A DNA stretch of 64,000 nucleotides, from the NCBI RefSeq assembly GCF_003055625.1, contig NZ_CP028811.1:62001-126000 (forward strand), in the 5' to 3' direction. Shown piece by piece: positions 25,987 through 34,056 of the stretch. The stretch is from Flavobacterium magnum. GTDB lineage: Bacteria > Bacteroidota > Bacteroidia > Flavobacteriales > Flavobacteriaceae. Each line of letters opens with the position of its first letter. The first letter of the stretch is position 1. Below the pieces are notes generated by a model that had not been told where the DNA came from, ran no database searches, and saw only the letters and a list, made by a program, of their open reading frames with translations. Made by a program: the position numbers and the translations under genes.

Positions 25987-26760
25987 TTATCTCGCAATCA
26001 ATGCGATTATGGTGATTAATAACGAAATTGCTGATATGCCGACGGTGACGTTAGGCCCTACGACGGATGAGTTGACTTTCGTTTGGTTTGGTTTGACATA
26101 CACCACGTCATTCTGGTCAAGGTAGTAAAATGGGGAATTGATGAAATCCGCCGAAGTAATGTCCACGAAATGATGGGTTTTCACGCCATCGACATCCCTG
26201 ATGATCAGGATTTCCTTGCGGTCACCATAAATCGTAAGGTCCCCCGCCTGGCTTAACGCCTCAGGCAGCGTGATGCGTTCGGTTTGCACTGTGTAGAGTC
26301 CAGGACGCACGACCTCACCCATAACCGAAATCTTGTAATTTACGATCCTGAGATTCACAATCGGCGAAGTGATGTATTTCTTGAGTGCCGTCTTGATTTT
26401 GTCCACCGCCTCGCTTTTGGTAAGTCCGCCCACTTTGATAGATCCCAAAATCGGGAATTCAATATTGCCTTCTTTATCAATCAGGTAGGTCTGATACCTG
26501 ACGCCTGACCCCCCACTCCGGTCCTGGTCTTCAAGAGAAGAGGCCGAATACGTGATCAGGTTGTAAGGCACTGCAGCTTCGGGCACAGGAGAAGAAATGA
26601 TGATCAGCAAAAGGTCGTCAGACTGCAATAGCGGCTCGAAATCGGCCTTGCCGCCGCCTTTGACATTTTCGATGCCCTGAAAATAGACCAGCTTTTTTTT
26701 CGATTGGCAGGAAAACAGAAACACTGCAACACACAACACGCAAAAAATCCTCTTTATCAT
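25987..26760 (-). CDS. Wza-like outer-membrane polysaccharide export lipoprotein
   Basis: 257 residues. I start at the ATG at 26760 because it opens a lipoprotein signal (MIKRIFCVLCVAVF, lipobox LFSC with Cys18); the longer frame from 26892 hides this signal and overlaps the upstream gene. Poly_export domain (YQTYLIDKEGNIEFPILG) and SLBB-like beta-grasp domain (VMGEVVRPGLYTV) follow, and a hydrophobic C-terminal segment (TVGISAISLLITIIALIA). It should form the outer-membrane channel working with the Wzc-like protein encoded 2 bp downstream. A consensus -7 box upstream suggests that wza-wzc can also be transcribed separately. Confidence 0.94.
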   Translation of the reverse strand: MIKRIFCVLCVAVFLFSCQSKKKLVYFQGIENVKGGGKADFEPLLQSDDLLLIIISSPVPEAAVPYNLITYSASSLEDQDRSGGSGVRYQTYLIDKEGNIEFPILGSIKVGGLTKSEAVDKIKTALKKYITSPIVNLRIVNYKISVMGEVVRPGLYTVQTERITLPEALSQAGDLTIYGDRKEILIIRDVDGVKTHHFVDITSADFINSPFYYLDQNDVVYVKPNQTKVNSSVVGPNVTVGISAISLLITIIALIAR

Positions 26761-26817
26761 AAAATATATATTATTCCCGGGCAGAAAACCCTTTACCAGA
26801 TGCTTTGGAAAGCGTGG

Positions 26818-26853
26818 CAAATATAGTGATTTCAGGTTAAAATTCCCTGACAA
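26818..26853 (-). promoter_or_regulatory. Possible internal promoter for wza-wzc
   Basis: On the minus strand TATATTTG (26825-26818) matches TAnnTTTG, with TTTG about 25 bp upstream (26853), somewhat longer than the usual spacer. It would give a leader of about 50 nt before the Wza ATG. Confidence 0.4.
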
Positions 26854-26857
26854 ACCA

Positions 26858-28843
26858 TCAATTTGGCCCAACGACCTTATCCAGAGACGCAAAATCCGAA
26901 TTCATGCTTTTGAACTCGGGTACAATCACCTTCATTTTTGTAACGATCCTGTCATTGTCGCAATGCTCATGCGCGATGGCGATTAATTCGCCGATCTGCT
27001 CGGATGCCACCTCAGAATCATCGTATACTTCCTGCGCAATCATGATTTTCTCATGGTGTGTGGGCAGGGTTTTCGCTGAATCATTGAGCAATTCCTCATA
27101 TAATTTTTCGCCCGGCCTTAATCCTACAATCTCGATTTTAATTTCCTTATCCGGTGTGAATCCCGCGAGGCGTATCATTTTATTGGCCAGGTCGATAATC
27201 TTTACGGGCTTGCCCATATCGAAAATATAAATCTCTCCTCCCCTGCCCATAGCGCCGGCTTCAAGGACCAGCTGGCAGGCTTCAGGAATCGTCATGAAAT
27301 AACGGATGATTTCAGGATGCGTGATCGTGACCGGGCCGCCTTTGGCAATTTGTTCGGTGAACAATGGCACCACTGACCCGTTCGAACCCAGCACATTTCC
27401 AAAACGCGTCGTGATGAATTTTGTCCGGCAATCAGTCGTATTGTTCAGCAGCCTGCAATGCAGCGATTGTACATATTTTTCAGCAATGCGCTTGCTGGCA
27501 CCCATTACGTTACTCGGATTCACGGCCTTGTCGGTCGATACCATCACGAAGCTTTCCACATTGTACTCGCAGGAAAGATCCGTAATGTTTTTGGTTCCCA
27601 TCACGTTGACGAAGATGGCCTGTGCCGGGTTTTCCTCCATCAAAGGCACATGTTTGTAAGCCGCTGCATGGTATACCACATCAGGCCTGTATTTCGAAAA
27701 AACCCGTTCCATCGATGGCCTGTTACGGATGTCACCGATAATGCTCGTAGTCTTGGCCTGTGGGAACAATTTACTGATTTCCAGCGTCAGGTGGTGCAAA
27801 GGGGTTTCCGCCTGATCGAGCATAATCACCCGCTTCGGATTGAAGTTAATCACCTGTCGGGTAATTTCACTGCCGATTGAGCCTGCAGCACCCGTTATCA
27901 GGACCGTCTTATTGTGGATTTGCGAAGAAATCGACTTGTTGTCCAGGACAATCGGTTTGCGCTCCAGAAGATCCTGGATCTGGAAATTTTTCACCTTTTG
28001 GGAAATCTCCTTGCGGTCTTCCCAATCGGAAATCAATGGCACCGTGTACACCTTATAATTGTACTCGAGGCATTCGTCAACCAACGTCAGCTTTTCATCT
28101 TTAGTAAGGCTTTTATCAGCGATAATGAGCGCCTCGGCTTCAATCGAACGCATGATGACAGGAATTCTTTTTGACAGGTTCAGGATGGGTAGATTCAGGA
28201 TCCTTTTGGAAGAATTCTGGTTCTGCTTATCCACAAACCCGACAATCCTGAAGCGCAGCGGTTTTTCAGATTTGAGCGCATTGGCCACCGATATTGCATT
28301 GGCATCTGAACCGTATATCAATGCCCGGATCAGGTCATTGGACTGCCTTCCGGAGAAATAAATCTCGAAGGTCTGCTTGACCACGATACGGTACAGGAAC
28401 AAACCGCAAAACGAAAATATGAAGTTGATGAACAACCCCGCATTCATGAATAATTTGTGCCCGTTCAGTAAAAGACATGCGTAATTGGTAATGACCAGAA
28501 ACAATAATGTAAGGAACAGCGCGATGAAAATCTTCACGGCGTCGATAAACGAGGAATGCCTGATGATACCGGAATAAGTCCTGAAAAGCCAGAAAAAAAA
28601 CAGGTTGAACAGCAGGTACGCGCCGACGATAAACGGAATCAACCCCGTGTGGATAAAATTCTTATCCATTTCGGCGAGCATTTTAAATGTCATCAAGGCG
28701 CAAAAAGAGACCACGAGCATGTCCAGCGTCAGGATAATCCAACGCGGCAGATAACTCATATTCCTGACATCACCAATGCCTTTAAGCCTGTCTACAACAA
28801 GCTTGGAGAATGATACCAGATTCTTTTTTTTGATTGCGGCCAA
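26858..28843 (-). CDS. Membrane-bound UDP-sugar 4,6-dehydratase (WbpM/PglF/CapD-like)
   Basis: 661 residues. Four N-terminal membrane segments, a CoA-binding-like Rossmann domain, and a C-terminal Polysacc_synt_2 dehydratase with VLITGAAGSIGSE (about 311-323) and STDKAVNPSNVMGASKR. A Met replaces the usual catalytic Tyr in MxxxK, as is typical of the WbpM/FlaA1-like 4,6-dehydratases acting on UDP-GlcNAc. The first possible codon is a TTG at 28843, with an in-frame stop just upstream; an ATG at 28759 is the alternative. With the aminotransferase, the NeuD-like acetyltransferase and the PglC-like transferase encoded upstream in the operon, it forms a set for UDP-N,N'-diacetylbacillosamine or a close relative. 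Confidence 0.92.
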   Translation of the reverse strand: MAAIKKKNLVSFSKLVVDRLKGIGDVRNMSYLPRWIILTLDMLVVSFCALMTFKMLAEMDKNFIHTGLIPFIVGAYLLFNLFFFWLFRTYSGIIRHSSFIDAVKIFIALFLTLLFLVITNYACLLLNGHKLFMNAGLFINFIFSFCGLFLYRIVVKQTFEIYFSGRQSNDLIRALIYGSDANAISVANALKSEKPLRFRIVGFVDKQNQNSSKRILNLPILNLSKRIPVIMRSIEAEALIIADKSLTKDEKLTLVDECLEYNYKVYTVPLISDWEDRKEISQKVKNFQIQDLLERKPIVLDNKSISSQIHNKTVLITGAAGSIGSEITRQVINFNPKRVIMLDQAETPLHHLTLEISKLFPQAKTTSIIGDIRNRPSMERVFSKYRPDVVYHAAAYKHVPLMEENPAQAIFVNVMGTKNITDLSCEYNVESFVMVSTDKAVNPSNVMGASKRIAEKYVQSLHCRLLNNTTDCRTKFITTRFGNVLGSNGSVVPLFTEQIAKGGPVTITHPEIIRYFMTIPEACQLVLEAGAMGRGGEIYIFDMGKPVKIIDLANKMIRLAGFTPDKEIKIEIVGLRPGEKLYEELLNDSAKTLPTHHEKIMIAQEVYDDSEVASEQIGELIAIAHEHCDNDRIVTKMKVIVPEFKSMNSDFASLDKVVGPN

Positions 28844-28878
28844 TGGTCTGAATTGTATTTATAATGTCTATTTACCGG

Positions 28879-28915
28879 CAAAAATAAGTTAAATATAAGG
28901 CGTTGCCGTTAACAA
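28879..28915 (-). promoter_or_regulatory. Possible internal promoter upstream of the WbpM/PglF-like gene
   Basis: On the minus strand TATTTTTG (28886-28879) matches the -7 consensus; the TTTG at about 28915 is about 26 bp upstream, longer than usual. The 99-bp gap here is one of the largest in the operon, consistent with an extra promoter. Confidence 0.35.
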
Positions 28916-28942
28916 ATTCAAATATGCAGATTTTTTCCGAGT

Positions 28943-30085
28943 TTATCCAAAAAAAACTTTGATTGCCTCGAGCATCCTGTCCTTGTCGTTTTGAGTCATA
29001 TTTGACCCGGAAGGAAGGCAAAGTCCGTCATCGAACAGCTTTTCACTTACCTTCCCGCCATAATACGGGTAGGATGCAAAAATCGGTTGGAGGTGCATCG
29101 GCTTCCATAGAGGGCGGCTTTCTATGTTAAGTGTTTCCAGATAAAGCCTGAAATCCTCACGGGTCTTTCCGCCTTTGGTTTCAGAAGGATTAACGACAAT
29201 TGAGGTGAGCCAGAAGTTTGGATAATAATCCTCATTGGGCACCTCGAAAACATTTACACCCTGCACCTGCTCAAACGCCGCAAGATAAAAATCATGCATC
29301 CCGCGCCTCGCCTGCACATGCTTGTCCAAAACCTCCATCTGCCCGCGGCCGATACCCGCACAAATATTGCTCATCCGGTAATTGTACCCAATTTCGCTAT
29401 GCTGATAATGCGGTGCCTGATCGCGCGACTGCGTCGAAAAAAATACGGCCCGATCCTTTAACTCCCTGGTTTTTGTTACAATAGCGCCACCACCTGACGT
29501 GGTGATGATTTTGTTTCCATTAAATGACAGTACGCTGATGTCTCCAAAAGTGCCGCATTTACGACCCTTGTACGCACTTCCTAAAGCTTCCGCGCTGTCC
29601 TCAAGGATCGGGATGCCATAACGGTCTGCGACTTCCCTGATTTCATCAATCTTATAAGGAACGCCATACAAATGCACCGGAATGATGGCTTTTGGTTTTT
29701 TCCCTTTCGAAATCCTATCCTTGATCGCTTCCTCGAGCGCATCCGGACACATGTTCCAGGTATCAGGTTCGCTGTCAATAAACACCGGAACGGCACCCTG
29801 ATAAAGGATCGGGTTTGCCGAGGCTGAAAAAGTCATACTCTGGCAGATCACCTCATCGCCCGCTTTAACGCCTAACAATATCAGGCCAAGATGGATTGCC
29901 GCGGTTCCGGAACTCAGCGCACCCACGAATACTTCTTCATTAAGGTAATTTTCAAGGTCCTGTTCGAGACCTGTCACATTAGGCCCCAAAGGCGCCACCC
30001 AGTTCGTATCAAATGCCTGCTGAACATACGTTTGTTCGTTGCCACCCATATGTGGTGATGAAAGCCAAATTTTGTCGTTATTCAT
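28943..30085 (-). CDS. DegT/DnrJ/EryC1-family PLP-dependent sugar aminotransferase (PglE-like)
   Basis: 380 residues, full length. Typical fold type I motifs: SSGTAAIHLGL, EDSAEALGS, and the PLP lysine K192 in SFNGNKIITTSGGG; C-terminal RPLWKPMH and LCLPSGS. It should transfer an amino group from glutamate to C4 of a UDP-4-keto-6-deoxy sugar, here most likely the product of the WbpM/PglF-like dehydratase encoded next. It sits between two unusually wide gaps, with an intrinsic terminator hairpin at 30109-30143 between it and the upstream sugar transferase. Confidence 0.93.
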   Translation of the reverse strand: MNNDKIWLSSPHMGGNEQTYVQQAFDTNWVAPLGPNVTGLEQDLENYLNEEVFVGALSSGTAAIHLGLILLGVKAGDEVICQSMTFSASANPILYQGAVPVFIDSEPDTWNMCPDALEEAIKDRISKGKKPKAIIPVHLYGVPYKIDEIREVADRYGIPILEDSAEALGSAYKGRKCGTFGDISVLSFNGNKIITTSGGGAIVTKTRELKDRAVFFSTQSRDQAPHYQHSEIGYNYRMSNICAGIGRGQMEVLDKHVQARRGMHDFYLAAFEQVQGVNVFEVPNEDYYPNFWLTSIVVNPSETKGGKTREDFRLYLETLNIESRPLWKPMHLQPIFASYPYYGGKVSEKLFDDGLCLPSGSNMTQNDKDRMLEAIKVFFG

Positions 30086-30108
30086 GTCCTGTTTTATGAT
30101 GTGAAATT

Positions 30109-30143
30109 AAAAAAAGCTGCATTGATGCCAATAAGGCAAATGC
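30109..30143 (-). terminator. Intrinsic terminator inside the polysaccharide operon
   Basis: Read on the minus strand: GCATT-TGCC, loop TTATT, GGCA, a two-base bulge TC, then AATGC, followed after AGC by seven T residues (30115-30109). The nine-bp stem with bulge looks functional but not strong. It lies between the PglC-like and aminotransferase genes and could cause polarity unless read through. Confidence 0.55.
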
Positions 30144-30156
30144 CGTATTGTGAAAT

Positions 30157-30753
30157 TTAAGTCTTAAATATAACTTTTTTGAAATAAGCTGTGAGTACCG
30201 AAAAATATTTTTTAAGATTGAAGCCGTTCACCAGTTCTATGTCCATTTCACATTTGACAGGTACCAACGTCTGCTCATAATACGCGACCGGATCTGACAC
30301 CTTGTCGAGCAATTCTTCCTCATTGCTGAACTTTATCGCTGACGGACTTAAGAGCCCCGGTTTCCTCATAAGTACCCGCTCATAATAATGCCTGAATTTT
30401 TCTGCGTAAAATGGTACCTGCGGCCTCGGGCCTACAACCGACATGTCTCCGGCAAGGATATTAAAAAGCTGCGGCAGTTCATCGATTTTATACTTTCTGA
30501 GTACAAGTCCGATTGGCGTAATGCGCTCATCGTGAAGCCCCTTCGTAAGTCCGAGTTCGTCCTCACTCGATTTCTTCATCGTGCGCAGTTTATAAATCTC
30601 AAATGGCCTGAAGTCCCTTCCCACGCGTTTCTGTGAAAAAAAAACCGGAAATCCCTGCCTGATAACCATGACTATTGCCAACACGAACAACAATGGTAGT
30701 ACAATGATTGCGGCCACCGTTGAAATTAAAATGTCGAAAATGCGTATCAGCAT
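30157..30753 (-). CDS. Small membrane phosphoglycosyl transferase (PglC-like sugar transferase)
   Basis: 198 residues. One N-terminal re-entrant helix (ILISTVAAIIVLPLLFVLA), the FSQKRVGRDFRPFEIYKLRTM block, the catalytic Asp-Glu pair in KIDELPQLFNIL, and DMSVVGPRP. Such enzymes move a sugar phosphate from a UDP-sugar to undecaprenyl phosphate and start glycan assembly. The bacillosamine-type enzymes encoded nearby suggest a UDP-diNAcBac-like substrate. A second enzyme of the same fold is encoded at 33452-34054. The downstream half (KPGLLSPSAIKFSNEEELL) differs between the two, so they probably use different sugars. Only 3 bp separate it from the YdcF-like gene. Confidence 0.93.
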   Translation of the reverse strand: MLIRIFDILISTVAAIIVLPLLFVLAIVMVIRQGFPVFFSQKRVGRDFRPFEIYKLRTMKKSSEDELGLTKGLHDERITPIGLVLRKYKIDELPQLFNILAGDMSVVGPRPQVPFYAEKFRHYYERVLMRKPGLLSPSAIKFSNEEELLDKVSDPVAYYEQTLVPVKCEMDIELVNGFNLKKYFSVLTAYFKKVIFKT

Positions 30754-30756
30754 GCC

Positions 30757-31497
30757 TTAAGCTTTGAATAACCGGTAATACCACATTCCAAAATATTCAT
30801 GTAAAGCCCTTTCACTCAACTGCATCTTAGACCACGAAGGGCGCCAGGTATAGATCGTCTTATCGGGATCTTTTTTAACCATAAAGCTTGTCGGCACTGC
30901 AAGCGGATGCAATCCCGCCTTCCTGAAAGTCTCCATGGCCCTGGGCATGTGGATGGCGCTTGTCACGAGAAAAAAGCGGGTTTTACTGCCAAAACGCATC
31001 TTGAATGCGTCCGCCTCTTCCCAGGTCGAAGACGGTTTGACAAGCTGTAATGTGTCTTTCGGATTTACCCCAAGGCCGACCGCCGTACTGGCCATCACCG
31101 TGGCGTTTGGTGTCCTGCCTGAATGGGAATAGCCGGAGCAGACCAGCTTCCTTCCCGGATTTTGTCTGTACAGCATCACACCCTGCACCAGACGCGCCAA
31201 AGCGCTTTCGTTTAACTGGCCGAACGACGGCAATGTGGCATCATTCACGTGGCCTCCGCCTAACACCAATATTGGCAGATTGAGATCTTTATTTGCGGTT
31301 GCGTAGTTCGATTTGTATTGAATTTCCAGCTGCCTGACAAGCACTATAGGCAGTGGTGTGGAAGTGAACAAATACAGCTCTGTTAACGCAACAACGATCA
31401 ATGTTTTATACGTTCTATGAAAATGGAAGCGGTAAAATATTCCGGCGGCGATTATTAATAACCAAAAAATCAGCAGCGGATTTAAAATTGACCCCAT
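30757..31497 (-). CDS. YdcF/SanA/ElyC family (DUF218) membrane protein
   Basis: 246 residues. Two hydrophobic N-terminal segments (LLIFWLLIIAAGIFYRF and TLIVVALTELYLF), then the DUF218 domain with VLGGGHVND, CSGYS, STWEEADAF and VTSAIHMPRAMETF. Members such as ElyC and SanA affect envelope integrity and undecaprenyl-phosphate lipid carrier use, but the biochemical role is not settled. Presence inside a polysaccharide operon fits a role in lipid-carrier or envelope homeostasis. It lies between the NeuD-like acetyltransferase and PglC-like transferase genes. Confidence 0.85.
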   Translation of the reverse strand: MGSILNPLLIFWLLIIAAGIFYRFHFHRTYKTLIVVALTELYLFTSTPLPIVLVRQLEIQYKSNYATANKDLNLPILVLGGGHVNDATLPSFGQLNESALARLVQGVMLYRQNPGRKLVCSGYSHSGRTPNATVMASTAVGLGVNPKDTLQLVKPSSTWEEADAFKMRFGSKTRFFLVTSAIHMPRAMETFRKAGLHPLAVPTSFMVKKDPDKTIYTWRPSWSKMQLSERALHEYFGMWYYRLFKA

Positions 31498-31509
31498 TTC
31501 GTTTTGTTT

Positions 31510-32157
31510 TTAGGCAGGCGTATCAAATTTTATGACCCTTCCGGGATTCCCCACGACTATCGCATATTCCGGTACATTTTTCAACAGCATGGCCTGTCCG
31601 CCAATCCGACTGAACTGACCGATTACGATATCCTGTCGGGTGGTTGCCCCAATACCAATATCCGCGAATGATTCGGCATGGGTAAACCCTGCAAAATTCA
31701 CCCCGGGAGCCAATGTACATCCGAATTCAATCGTGCAATTGTGCCCTATGCTGCAGTTCATATTCATGACTACAAAATCGCCTACGATACTTTCGTAATT
31801 GATGCAAACGCCCGGATAAAGTATCACCCCTTCCCCTATTGTCACTTCTTTGGAAAGCCAGACATCGGGCGAAATAAAATTGGGGAAACGCGTGTTTTTG
31901 GGTTTCAGGAAATTGATAATCTTGTTTTTGATTTTTGGATTGGCAATAGCTACGACCACGGAAAGTGGCTGCCCACCAATGTATTCGTCAATCGAATCAA
32001 TAGGCCCCAAAACGGGATTACCGTAAAGTTGTTTCCCTATTTTTTCAGTATTATCATCAAGAAAACCGAGAACTTCATAATCACCGAAACTATCGATGTT
32101 GTATGAAATAAACCCACCAATATTGCCTGCACCAATAATGATTAACTTCTCCTTCAT
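31510..32157 (-). CDS. PglD/NeuD-type sugar acetyltransferase
   Basis: 215 residues. The N-terminal Rossmann-like PglD_N domain has LIIIGAGNIGG; the C-terminal left-handed beta-helix has hexapeptide repeats (TIGEGVILYPGVCIN, IVGDFVVMN, IEFGCTLAPGV). A catalytic-type His occurs in SIGHNCTI. The family acetylates the 4-amino group of UDP-amino sugars (PglD) or sialic acids (NeuD). Given the PglF-, PglE- and PglC-like neighbours, N-acetylation of a UDP-4-amino-4,6-dideoxy sugar is the best guess, but a role on the keto-sugar acids encoded upstream is possible. Confidence 0.88.
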   Translation of the reverse strand: MKEKLIIIGAGNIGGFISYNIDSFGDYEVLGFLDDNTEKIGKQLYGNPVLGPIDSIDEYIGGQPLSVVVAIANPKIKNKIINFLKPKNTRFPNFISPDVWLSKEVTIGEGVILYPGVCINYESIVGDFVVMNMNCSIGHNCTIEFGCTLAPGVNFAGFTHAESFADIGIGATTRQDIVIGQFSRIGGQAMLLKNVPEYAIVVGNPGRVIKFDTPA

Positions 32158-32160
32158 CGG

Positions 32161-33450
32161 CTACAGTTTGTTGTGATAGGTATTCATAATTTTCTTTCTT
32201 TTCCCTGAAGACAAAAGCGGAATCTCATCTACGTATTCCAAACTGAAATTGGCATCTTCGCCCAGGTATTCCTTAAACTCGCCAATCAGTTTTTCCTCCC
32301 TGCTGAAACCATTATCGGCATTAATCTTGAAGACATAATCCTTAGGCCCGTACTGCACAAACTGATATTGGTTGATTTCGACATACTGCCACATATTTTT
32401 ATAAACGATGTATGATGAAACGAGTTCGCCTTTCGTATCATAAATCAAATCGAGTTTCCGCCCCTCAACCGTTTGCAGGTAACGCTCGTCACCCGGCACG
32501 AAACAACCGATGTCTCCGGTATCGTAACGGATCATCGGCATGGCATAATTGTACAAATCAGTTACCACGATCCTGCCCGGCACACCCGGCGCCGCGGGCA
32601 CATCTGAGTCCATGTCGAGAATTTCAAGATGATAACTTGCCGTGTTAATCAGGAAACGCCTTGAACCATCCGTTTCCTGCTGGGCAATAATTCCATTCTC
32701 AATGTTGGAATATCTCGAGACCGGCTGTACGCCAAAGAATGTCGCAAGCGTCTCCCTTGTATAATCATTCAGGCTTTCAGACATCGCGATGATCGAGTTC
32801 ACTTTCGCCTTTACTTTGCCATGATTGGTTTTTTCAAGATATTTCGCAGTGAGTTCCAATGCGGAGGAATAGCCCAGAAATCCGATATCGGCACCATAGC
32901 TTTCCATGTCTTTTATCAATGCGGCAATCTGTTTGTCTCCATAATGAATGACATCAACGGCAATCATATTCTGCAGGTAAAGCTGTGAAAAGCTCTTGTG
33001 GTTGTTTTTACTCCAGATTTTAAAGTAATACAGCTTTTCACCAACCGAAAATCCTGCTTTGCCCGCAAAATAAATCGTATCGGCACTGTTCCTGCTTTTT
33101 TTGTTCCTGTCATGAAAAACCTTGAAGGGGGTTCCGGTAGAACCACTCGTTACCGCTGCAACCCGCTGCTTTTCGGAAAATGCGGAAGATAGGAATGCAT
33201 TATTGTCCTCGCGGATAAAGTTCTTATTTACCACCCTGAAATTATCGAGGCTGTCCGTAGTAACATTTCTATACATCGGCACTGTGTCTGCAGCGTGCTG
33301 CAAAAGCTTGCGGAGTTTCTCAGGTTTTTCAGGACTGCCCTCGGCAATGCTTTTTACAATGTCATCGTAGTGTTTCCTGACATGGCCTCCTTTTAAGCCG
33401 TCAATAGTCCAGAACGCCGTCTCCCTTAGTTTTTGAATGAATGTTGCCAT
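32161..33450 (-). CDS. CapK/PaaK-like adenylate-forming enzyme
   Basis: 429 residues from the ATG at 33450, which is 1 bp after the upstream stop; the frame is open back to 33492 but that start would overlap the neighbour by 41 bp. It has the AMP-binding P-loop AVTSGSTGTPFKVF and the YDTGDIGCF motif of phenylacetate-CoA ligases, plus a C-terminal half ending LLSSGKRKKIMN. CapK-like members are common in capsule and O-antigen loci and are thought to activate an acid, perhaps an acyl or amino acid substituent, but the substrate is unknown. Flanked by a phosphoglycosyl transferase and an acetyltransferase. Confidence 0.87.
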   Translation of the reverse strand: MATFIQKLRETAFWTIDGLKGGHVRKHYDDIVKSIAEGSPEKPEKLRKLLQHAADTVPMYRNVTTDSLDNFRVVNKNFIREDNNAFLSSAFSEKQRVAAVTSGSTGTPFKVFHDRNKKSRNSADTIYFAGKAGFSVGEKLYYFKIWSKNNHKSFSQLYLQNMIAVDVIHYGDKQIAALIKDMESYGADIGFLGYSSALELTAKYLEKTNHGKVKAKVNSIIAMSESLNDYTRETLATFFGVQPVSRYSNIENGIIAQQETDGSRRFLINTASYHLEILDMDSDVPAAPGVPGRIVVTDLYNYAMPMIRYDTGDIGCFVPGDERYLQTVEGRKLDLIYDTKGELVSSYIVYKNMWQYVEINQYQFVQYGPKDYVFKINADNGFSREEKLIGEFKEYLGEDANFSLEYVDEIPLLSSGKRKKIMNTYHNKL

Positions 33451-33451
33451 C

Positions 33452-34054
33452 TTAATTGCTTCCGTTAAATGGTTCCATCGGACGCGCATCACTTTGGTTC
33501 ACGCCTTCCTTTTTGAAGATTTTCATAAACGACATAAAGAATATTTTAATGTCCAGCCACAGCGTAACATTTTCAACATAGTACACGTCGAGCTCAAATT
33601 TCTCTGCCCAGCTTATCGAATTCCGTCCGTTAATCTGTGCCCAGCCCGTCATACCCGGCCGTACTTCATGCCTGCGCAATTGCCTTGCGTTGTAAAGCGG
33701 TATGTATTTGAAAAGTAAAGGACGCGGGCCAATGATGCCCATATCCCATTTCAGGACATTAAATAACTGCGGAATTTCATCAATCGACGTTTTCCGCACG
33801 AATGCCCCAACCAGGGTAATCCTCTCGTTGTCGGGAAGCAGGTTTCCCTCAGCGTCCCTGGCATCGGTCATCGATTTGAACTTGATGATATTAAAAGGTT
33901 TTTGGTCCTTGCCCGGACGCCTTTGGTAAAAGAACGGTTTGCCGTCATTTTGTATGTACAGCAGGATTGTTACCACTATGAGTATGGGTGAAAAAACGAC
34001 CAATGCCACCAACGCGGCAAAAGATTCAAGGAAAGGTTTTAAAAATTTGTACAT
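33452..34054 (-). CDS. Second small phosphoglycosyl transferase
   Basis: 200 residues. N-terminal membrane helix (FAALVALVVFSPILIVVTIL), FYQRRPGKDQKPFNIIKFKSM, catalytic Asp-Glu in SIDEIPQLFNVL, MGIIGPRP, and the RPGMTGWAQINGRN block of the classical family. It should start glycan synthesis on undecaprenyl phosphate. Having two such initiators in one operon suggests two lipid-linked glycans or substrate choice. Starts 2 bp after the upstream deacetylase-like gene. Confidence 0.93.
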   Translation of the reverse strand: MYKFLKPFLESFAALVALVVFSPILIVVTILLYIQNDGKPFFYQRRPGKDQKPFNIIKFKSMTDARDAEGNLLPDNERITLVGAFVRKTSIDEIPQLFNVLKWDMGIIGPRPLLFKYIPLYNARQLRRHEVRPGMTGWAQINGRNSISWAEKFELDVYYVENVTLWLDIKIFFMSFMKIFKKEGVNQSDARPMEPFNGSN

Positions 34055-34056
34055 AT

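Noticed and set aside
26761..26892. An earlier start for the Wza-like protein.
   Set aside because: It overlaps the upstream gene and buries the lipoprotein signal that starts at 26760.
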